Positions 53,701-61,267 of a stretch of DNA of 64,000 nucleotides are shown here, one piece after another. The stretch lies in NCBI RefSeq assembly GCF_002266425.1, contig NZ_NPMN01000009.1:81308-145307 (forward strand), given 5' to 3'. Both the position numbers and the translations under genes were made by a program. The DNA is from Tissierella sp. P1. GTDB lineage: Bacteria; Bacillota; Clostridia; Tissierellales; Tissierellaceae. Every line of letters begins with the position of its first letter. The first letter of the stretch is position 1. Under the pieces are notes generated by a model. The model was not told where the DNA came from. It saw only the letters and a program-made list of their open reading frames with translations, and searched no databases.

Positions 53701-56700
53701 AAAATAGAATAGAATTTAGAGTTCCACCATTAGTATCAAAACTACCAAGTGGATATACAATCACAGTAGAAAATCCAGATACAAAGAAATCAACAGCAAA
53801 GGATTTATTCTACTACTATGAAACTGTATCTTTAAAACCACAAATAACAGAAATCAAACCATCCATAGGCTCCATAGATGGAGGATACCAGATATTAATA
53901 GAAGGAAAGAATTTTGAAGATAATTCAAAGGTTTATGTAGATGGAGCACTAGTACCTCAAAACAGTATAAAAAGAGAAATAAGAGGTGGAGTAGATACAC
54001 TTATAATAACTTCGATGCCACCTTATAGAAGAAATATGAATGAAGAGGGAACCGATAGAAAGCTAGTACCCGTTACTGTAGAAAATGGAAACGGTGGTAC
54101 TGCATTAGGAAGATTTACCTATGTAATCCCACCATCTGCAAGACCAGTAATAGATAAGGCAGAGTTTCAAAAGGAAAATCAAATAGGCTCTGCAGCAGGA
54201 GAAGAGATATTAACTATTACAGGAAAATATTTTAAATTTGAAGAGCCTTGGGCTCTAACACCAAAATATGCTGGATGGATAGAAGGAGAAAGAAACGGAG
54301 TAAAGGTATTCTATGAAGACCTGAATGGAGATGGAGAATATACTTCCTATACCAGTTGGCTAAACTATAATGGGGCTAAAGAAAAACTATTGGCACCAGT
54401 AGAGACTTACACAGAATATCTAACATCACCAATCCTTCCAACAGTGAGAATTGGTGGAATAGAAGCTAGAATAGTAGAATTTGGAGATGGATATATAAGA
54501 GTTATTACACCGCAAATAGCAGCAGGTAAACAGGAACTATATGTGGTGAACAATGACTTTGGTACATCTAACAAGGTAGTCCTAAGCTTTGAAGGCTCAA
54601 AGATAACAATAAATAAAATAGTAGGAGATATAGGTAAAAAACAAGGTAAAGACTCAGTAGAAATATCAGGTACAGGTTTCCAGAATACAAGATTATATGT
54701 GATGGAAAAGGGACAGAAAAAAGAGTATAATATGCCATTAGTTAGGTTTGGAACAATAGGAGATACAAAGGATATAAACAACAATATGGCACAAATAACC
54801 TTAGAGAACGGAGACTTTACTCTAGACTATAACAACACAAGCATTACATCAGCCATTATTACACTGACAGCTAAATATGACAAGGAAATATATAAAAAGA
54901 CATTTACCATAGATGGCTATGATGGCTCCCCAATATATCTGCCTATATGGGAATTAGAAAATACAGATAAAAAATTTCACCCGGGGTATGAACTGATTAG
55001 GATAGAAGTAAAGAATAGAAAACTAGTAGTAGCAAAAGGATATTCACCAGAAACAAAGCTTGTAAATTCAGGACTTATATCCTTACAAACTCCTTCCTAT
55101 CATACAATAGGAGATGTGCAGGTAGAGGTTACAAACCCAGATGGAGGAAGGGCTACAACGAAATATAAATATACTAATCCAGCTAGTAAGCCTAAAATAA
55201 CCAATATTACAAGAGATGGCAAAGATCCAGAGCAAGGTGATGATGGAAATACAAGAATAATAAGACTAGACTATAGAGGTGGACAAAATATTACAGTCCT
55301 AGGAGAAGATTTTAGAGAAGGTGCAACTATTCAAATAGGAAATATACTAAAGATAGAAAATAAAGATATTACAGAAACTCTAAATGCAGCACCAAATAAA
55401 CTAGCATTTACAATGCCGGGAGTCAATGAAAATGTAGTAGGAAATCTATATAGGGTTACAGTAACAAATGGAGATGGAGCTCAAGTTTCATCAGATAATC
55501 CAAATAATATGTGGAATGCTCCAATATATATTCAATTTATAAAAGGAGAATCAGAGCCGGGTGCAGGAAATATAGAACCAAATAAAGGTCCTGCTACAGG
55601 AGGTACTAAGGTCACTATAAAAGGAAAAGACTTTAGAAAAAATATGGAGGGCTATGGAGACAATACTATATCAGTATTCTTTGGGGGAGTAGAAGTACCT
55701 GCTAAAGATATACTAGAAATAACAGATACTACAATAAAACTAATAACTCCACCATCACCAAAGCTTGGACCAGTTAAAGTAACTATAGAGAATCCAGACG
55801 GCACTTTGACTCAGGATAATTTAATTTTCACCTATATATCAAAGCCAAAAATAAATGATGTAAGCCCTAAGAAATTATTTACCAATGACACTAAGACTGT
55901 AGTTACTATAGATGGAATACAGTTCTTACCGGGTGCTAAAGTAATAGTAGGGGGAAAGATAATACCGACTAAAGATGTAAAGCCAGATATGCAATTAAAG
56001 GGACAAGGTATTACAGGAGTAGATAAAGATGGAAATAATATAGAATCATCAGTCATAGGAGGTATGGAAGCGGCTACGGTACAAGTAGTCAGTGAAAACC
56101 AAATTAAAGTTACCTTTGCTGAAGCTACTGATTTAGAAAATACCAGCTTAATAATCATCAACCCAGACGGTGGTATCTCAGACCCATATAATGATTTTAA
56201 ATATGAAAAGCCTTTGCCATTAAAACCAATGGTGTTAGAAGGTATACCGGGATATGAATCTACAGTGATGCTAATATGGAATAAGTCAGATCCTGATTTA
56301 TTAAATAGAGCAACAGACTATGAAATCTATGGTAGAAAGACTAAGGACTCAGCTAATACTTTCGTAGGTACAACATCTGGAGCAGAGTATCTAGTAAAAG
56401 GGTTAGAGCCAAATACAGAATATACATTTATGGTACGAGCATTAAATGAACATGGTGCAGCTATAGATTTTGCCACAGTTACAGTGAAGACATTAAGTAT
56501 ACAGGAAGATTACAAACAAAAAGAAAAAGAAGACAAACTAAAAGAAGATCAAAAGAATATAGAATTAAAGGGTAAAGAGACTATAGAAGGAAATAAAGTT
56601 ATTAGAACATTGGGCTCAGACGATATTAAAAATGGACTTGGTTTCATAGATTTCACTCTAACTAAGTATAAAGGAGCAAATGAATATATAATCAAAATAC

Positions 56701-57125
56701 CACTAGCTTTAGCAAGAACTGATTCCGCGTTGAATATCAAAGATGGCACAATGACAATGACCATCAATCCAAAGGATATGTATACCTATAAGGTAAGTAC
56801 AATGGATGAAGGAGATAAGGACTCAAACCTACAGATTGTTATCAAAAAAGGAAGAGAAACTAATATCCCAAGAGGAAAAAAAGTAGCATCAATTCTTTAC
56901 GATATAGACTTCCTTTTCCAAAGAGGAAAGGATACAATAAGTATAGACAAGCTACTAAGGTCAGGAAAATTAACCTTAGACTTAGATACTCTACTATATA
57001 CAAATACGAAAAATGTATATTTAGGAGTATTCAATATAAGTACAGGAACATATGAAAAGGCAGGAGAAGCTAGAACCGTTTCATTTAATCAGAAAGGTAA
57101 GTATTTACTAATTTCTGATAAATAG
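50714..57125 (+). CDS. Giant secreted IPT/TIG-repeat protein (about 2137 aa; one frameshift near 52,510-52,546)
   Basis: A secreted surface protein with a signal peptide (about 8-30). At least ten IPT/TIG Ig-like repeats follow, with motifs such as ITSITPAKGPDTGEVVRIGGKKF, VTPNVVAIDSGEEIIVTGSNF and IEPNKGPATGGTKVTIKGKDF. A fibronectin-III domain follows (about 1700-1790 of the reconstructed chain; NTEYTFMVRALNEHG), then a C-terminal domain with a DDIKNGLGFIDFTL start. The first frame stops at 52546, but the frame from 52509 (EKEGQVEIYKNNKWETISGA) continues without stop to 57125. Total length is one base over a whole frame, suggesting one extra base, perhaps in the A5 run at 52513-52517. IPT repeats bind proteins or carbohydrates, and adhesion or matrix is inferred. 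Confidence 0.85.
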
Positions 57126-57130
57126 AACTA

Positions 57131-57244
57131 ATAGTGAATAACGAAACAAGTGAATAACTAATAGTGAAAAGTGAATAGTTAAAAACCTATAGACCCCAAA
57201 GCATTACTCAAGACTATTCACTATTCACCATTCACTATTCACTA
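57131..57244. repeat. Heptamer-arm palindromic repeat, R2 copy b (core inverted)
   Basis: GTGAATA units on the left and TATTCAC/CATTCAC units on the right. The core, on the minus strand, reads GAGTAATGCTTTGGGGTCTA, matching copy a. Confidence 0.85.
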
Positions 57245-57258
57245 AAAAGGAGAATGTC

Positions 57259-58962
57259 ATGAAAAAACTAACAACCCTAATATTAACAATAATTCTATTA
57301 CTTCAATCAATCCCAATAATCGCTGCCCCAAAGGAACTAACCATCTCTGGTACAATAGAAGTCATCGATATAGTGAATAGACAGATTACAATCCTAGATT
57401 GGGATGATAATCTACATACCATTGATTTACCAAAGGAAATAAAAGTAACAGATCTGTACTTTGGGCAAGAAGTTATAGCCACAGTAAGAGATAGAAACAC
57501 AGTAAAAATACAATTAATAGAAGAAGATGACCCTACTAGGGATGGATATATCATACCTAATACAAGATTTAGAGTAGGTACAGTACTATTCGCAACAAAC
57601 CAAGATATAGAGATTCTAACAACTAAATCTAGAGAAAAATATAAAATAGACCCTTTTTCCACAACTATATATAAAAAGGGAATGGTAGCAGAGCTTCGTC
57701 AGTTAAAGGAAGGGGATAGGGTATTGCTGACATTCAATGATCCTTATTCTTCCACAGTATCAGAGATAAAAATAGAAGATGAAGAAAAGCATATAGAGGG
57801 AGTGCTAAAGGGTAAAATTGAAATGGTAGATGAGAGGAATAAGGAAGTTATAATCTCACAACCAAAGGTGCTGAACCAAGGAGTATGGACTGGAACAGTA
57901 CAAAAGACACAAATAAAATTAGGCACAGGTTCCATATATGAAGGAGGAAAAAAATTAACATTATCCGACCTCCAAAAAAGAAAAGGTTTAGAAGCTTATG
58001 TAGCCTATGAAAATGCCTTTGGAAAACAATCAGTAGGAAAGATGCTTATAAAAGCAGGTTCTAGCATGGAGTATAATGATTTATTACAGAATATAGACTA
58101 TGGAAATGGACAAATGATAGTAGATTCAAATATGTTCTTCTTCCATGATGGAACTATAGTAGTGAAGGATAATAGATTAGTAGATAGTTTAAACCTCAAT
58201 AAATATCAAGATATCTATCTAGTATCAGACTTTAAGAATGGAATGAAGCAAGCATCTGTAGTATCTATAGAAGGAACAACATTACTAGAAGATAGAATAG
58301 ACGGCTCAAGACTATTAGTCTATAAAGGAAAGATAGAAGATGTACTGGACTATAAATTAATTTTAGGCAACAACTTCAAGCTAGATAAAACAATACTTAC
58401 TACAGCAGGATTTGTATCTAACCCAAGTTCAGAAGAAATGATATTCACAGAAGATACATTAGTATATGACTCAGAGTTAAAGAAAAATATACCAACTAAA
58501 TCATTCCTAGACTCTAAGTATATAGATTTAATAGATATAAAGGATAAGAGTTTAAGGGATAGGATACAAAAAGACTATTATAAAAACAAACCAGCTTATG
58601 TAGTAGCTAGAGAAACGGAGCTAGGTAAAGAAGTTTTAAGCATCAATTTAGTGCCACAGGAAACTAATAGTTACAACCAATTAGTACGAATGGATTACAG
58701 TACACTAGGTGAAATAAAAAATATAGACCAAGGGACTAAAACCATAGAACTGACAAAGGTAACAAACTACAACACCTTAACAAAAAGATGGGAAAAAGGC
58801 ACAGATGAAACTCTAGACCTAACTAAAGCAATAGTATTAGTCAACGACAAACCAATATCATTAGAAGAAATATATAAGATAAGAAAAACAAGTAAGGCTT
58901 ACCTAATTAAGCAAAAGTTATCATCTAATAGCACAACTTATATATTATTAATCGAAGACTAA
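57259..58962 (+). CDS. Secreted S-layer-associated protein with repeated beta-barrel-like units
   Basis: A 567-aa exported protein with a signal peptide ending IPIIAAP. The chain shows several repeats of the pattern G-x-IE-x-ID-x-x-x-x-x-I-x-I followed by a turn and G-x-x-V (e.g. GTIEVIDIVNRQITILDWDD, GVLKGKIEMVDERNKEVIIS, LGEIKNIDQGTKTIELTKV), suggesting small beta domains. Similar units occur in the putative major SLH protein at 61 kb. No anchor motif was seen. It is part of the rightward surface series, with its own ribosome binding site (AAAGGAG). Confidence 0.82.
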   Translation: MKKLTTLILTIILLLQSIPIIAAPKELTISGTIEVIDIVNRQITILDWDDNLHTIDLPKEIKVTDLYFGQEVIATVRDRNTVKIQLIEEDDPTRDGYIIPNTRFRVGTVLFATNQDIEILTTKSREKYKIDPFSTTIYKKGMVAELRQLKEGDRVLLTFNDPYSSTVSEIKIEDEEKHIEGVLKGKIEMVDERNKEVIISQPKVLNQGVWTGTVQKTQIKLGTGSIYEGGKKLTLSDLQKRKGLEAYVAYENAFGKQSVGKMLIKAGSSMEYNDLLQNIDYGNGQMIVDSNMFFFHDGTIVVKDNRLVDSLNLNKYQDIYLVSDFKNGMKQASVVSIEGTTLLEDRIDGSRLLVYKGKIEDVLDYKLILGNNFKLDKTILTTAGFVSNPSSEEMIFTEDTLVYDSELKKNIPTKSFLDSKYIDLIDIKDKSLRDRIQKDYYKNKPAYVVARETELGKEVLSINLVPQETNSYNQLVRMDYSTLGEIKNIDQGTKTIELTKVTNYNTLTKRWEKGTDETLDLTKAIVLVNDKPISLEEIYKIRKTSKAYLIKQKLSSNSTTYILLIED

Positions 58963-58969
58963 TAGTATA

Positions 58970-59470
58970 GTGAATAACTAATGGTGAATAGTGAATAGTT
59001 AAAGAAGGAGAGAAATCTTAGTGAAAGAAAGTATCTTATTTATAAAAAGTAAGGCTTTTGCAATAAAAATTGTATATCTTTATAAATATCTTGTTGATGA
59101 AAAAAGAGAGTTTATTCTTTCTAAACAATTGCTGAGAAGTGGGACAAGTGTTGGTGCAAATATAAGAGAAGCCAGATTTGCACAAAGCATGCCAGATTTC
59201 ATATCTAAGATGAGCATTGCTTTAAAAGAAATTAGTGAAACACAATATTGGTTAGAACTATTAATGGAAACAGAATATTTAGGTAAAGCTGAAGCTGAAA
59301 ATATAATAGAAGAGTGTACAGAGTTAACAAGAATGCTTCATGCAACAGTAAAAACCAGCAAACAAAACAACAAGTGAATAACTAAAAGTGAATAGTGAAT
59401 AGTTAAAAACATAAAAAGACCTAAAAGCTTTACCCAAAACTATTCACTTTTCACTCTTCACTATTCACTA
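58970..59470. mobile_element. Putative S23-bearing element 2: R2 arms around a four-helix-bundle gene
   Basis: The left arm at 58970-59000 has GTGAATA units. The second gene of this family follows, then from 59375 a full R2 unit: GTGAATA arm, core with minus-strand GGGTAAAGCTTTTAGGTCTT, and inverse TATTCAC arm to 59470. The S23 stop codon TGA is inside the arm. As at 33 kb, the protein gene exactly fills the space between arms. Confidence 0.6.
59021..59377 (+). CDS. Four-helix-bundle protein (S23 / rRNA-intervening-sequence family), second copy
   Basis: A 118-aa protein of the family also present at 33077. Patterns shared with that copy include FILSKQLLRSGTSVGANIREA, DFISKMSIALKEISETQYWLELLMETEYL and the terminal MLHATVKTSK. 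The two copies differ widely in sequence, so this is not a recent duplication. GTG 59021 follows AAGGAG. It sits among surface-protein genes with no functional link, consistent with an inserted element. Confidence 0.93.
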   Translation: MKESILFIKSKAFAIKIVYLYKYLVDEKREFILSKQLLRSGTSVGANIREARFAQSMPDFISKMSIALKEISETQYWLELLMETEYLGKAEAENIIEECTELTRMLHATVKTSKQNNK

Positions 59471-59483
59471 AAAAAGGAGAACA

Positions 59484-60950
59484 ATGATGAAACGAATTAC
59501 TTCCTATATAATAGCAATCTTAATACTAATGCAATCAATTGCTTCCTTCGCCGTAGACATTCCAGGCTATGAGGGAGGAATCAACAACGAAAACAGTTAT
59601 AAAGAAGTAGTATTCCTTACAGGAGAACCAATAGAACTGGAAGGAACTTTGAAAATCAGCATAAAAGAAAAAGGTGACACAAAAACAGAACAATATACCT
59701 ATAAATTAGATAATAAAAAGGTAGGAGCAAGTCTATCTAGAACAGTAAAACTAATTACAACCTTTGAAACCAATGGTAAGCAAACTACGTCAAAGAAAAC
59801 TTTAGATTCCTATAAAGAAACATTTCAAATAGGAAAAAAGAAATATGAAGTAAAGACAGAGGACTATCAATGGAATCAAGGACAAGTAGTACAGGATACA
59901 GGACTGCTACAGTTCTATGCAGGAGATTGGTCAGCTAGAAAGACATATCGTCTAGATAGAGGTAGAGAAGAAATTACAGTACAGACCATAGGTAATTTGG
60001 TAGGCTATGATAGCCCTTGGTCTGCTACAGAAACACAAACATTACAATATATAATGAACTACGAAAATAAAGTAACAGGTCAAGGTGCATGGGAGGGTAC
60101 AGCAGTAGTTGAAACATCCTATAATAAAACAAAGGACTATAACTATGTAGAAAACGTACCGAATCAAATCTCCTTCAAGGGAGGATATATCCTTACAGAG
60201 AAACATGAAAATACGTTGAAATATGATTATGATTTACCAGTAATCACAGAAGAAGGAAAGATGCTTTGGAGAAATATAGGTAATGGCTCTACACAAATAG
60301 ATACCAACCCAATAATTACAAGGCTCAATATCCCAGCATTAAGAGATATTAGAGGATTAGCATCAGAGAAGGACATACTTTTAATAGCAAGTATGGAGGG
60401 GTTACCTCTAAATACTACAACTTTAGGACCAAGTACACCAATGAGTAGAGGAGATTTCGCTAAGGCATTAGTAGGTACAATGGATATAGAATTGCCAATA
60501 GAAGAAGAAACCAGCAGAAGATCCTCGAGAAATAAAGTAGAAAAACTTCCTATATATATAGATGTACCTAAGACACATAGAAATTTTAAATATATAGAAG
60601 CAGTATCAGAGAGAAATATAATGCAGGGAGTAGGGAAGGATAAATTCGCTCCAGATAGAGCATTGACAAGAGCAGAGACAATTACAATATTGATCCGTCT
60701 ACTAGGTATGCAAAACCAAGCACCAATCAAGAACTATACCACAGGATTTCAAGATGACGCAAGTATACCAACATGGGCAAAAGATCATGTATATATGGCA
60801 AAGCAATTAGACATAATAGATAACGACCAATACTTCTACCCAAATAGAAATATAACAAAGGAAGAAACAGCAGTAATATTGGTTAATTTCATTAACTACT
60901 TACAAACAAGATTGATGTATGACTTTAGAGAAAACATACTGAATAACTAA
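59484..60950 (+). CDS. Secreted SLH-domain protein
   Basis: A 488-aa exported protein with a signal peptide (about 1-23). The N-terminal half (about 25-270) is a beta-rich unknown domain containing YQWNQGQVVQDTGLLQFYAGD. The C-terminal half holds about three S-layer homology motifs: MSRGDFAKALVGTMDI, NFKYIEAVSERNIMQGVGKDKFAPDRALTRAETITILIRLLG and WAKDHVYMAKQLDIIDNDQYFYPNRNITKEETAVILVNF. These would bind secondary cell-wall polymer. It ends just before an R1/S23-type repeat. ATG in ATGATGAAACG follows AAAGGAG. Confidence 0.9.
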   Translation: MMKRITSYIIAILILMQSIASFAVDIPGYEGGINNENSYKEVVFLTGEPIELEGTLKISIKEKGDTKTEQYTYKLDNKKVGASLSRTVKLITTFETNGKQTTSKKTLDSYKETFQIGKKKYEVKTEDYQWNQGQVVQDTGLLQFYAGDWSARKTYRLDRGREEITVQTIGNLVGYDSPWSATETQTLQYIMNYENKVTGQGAWEGTAVVETSYNKTKDYNYVENVPNQISFKGGYILTEKHENTLKYDYDLPVITEEGKMLWRNIGNGSTQIDTNPIITRLNIPALRDIRGLASEKDILLIASMEGLPLNTTTLGPSTPMSRGDFAKALVGTMDIELPIEEETSRRSSRNKVEKLPIYIDVPKTHRNFKYIEAVSERNIMQGVGKDKFAPDRALTRAETITILIRLLGMQNQAPIKNYTTGFQDDASIPTWAKDHVYMAKQLDIIDNDQYFYPNRNITKEETAVILVNFINYLQTRLMYDFRENILNN

Positions 60951-60953
60951 AAC

Positions 60954-61050
60954 AAATTCACAATTAAGGAAGCGACCACAGGTCGCCAATAAAGACCCAA
61001 TAGCTAAACCCTTAATAATTGTTCTTTGTTCTATGTTAATTGTTAATTGT
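60954..61050. repeat. Mosaic heptamer repeat, R1 copy 7, before the S-layer gene
   Basis: The left arm is R1-type (AATTCACAATT). The core is R1-type on the minus strand (GGGTTTAGCTATTGGGTCTT, then GCGACC...GGTCGC). The right arm is of the other type (GTTCTTT, GTTCTAT, GTTAATT, GTTAATT), as around the 33 kb S23 gene, so it looks recombinant. Confidence 0.8.
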
Positions 61051-61202
61051 AACACAACTGTAACACAACTGTAATTGTATTACATTACTTCTTAGTATAT
61101 ACTAATAGCATAAGGGTTATGGTAATAGATTTAGTAGTTATATTACAAATTTATTACATTAGCATTATTGGAATTGATTTTATTTTCCTTTGATGCTATA
61201 AT
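61048..61202 (+). promoter_or_regulatory. Promoter region of the S-layer gene
   Basis: A direct repeat of TGTAACACAAC (61048-61058 and 61059-61069) is followed by the palindrome TGTAATtgtATTACA (61070-61084). Further down are -35 TTGATT (61174-61179), a 17-bp spacer and -10 TATAAT (61197-61202). The leader to the start codon is about 60 bases. The repeats may bind a regulator. The promoter call is good, the operator call speculative. Confidence 0.7.
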
Positions 61203-61267
61203 CTAGAATAGAATGCAAAACTTAACTGTTTTGTAAAATTTATAATTTTAAAGGAGGTCAATAGACT

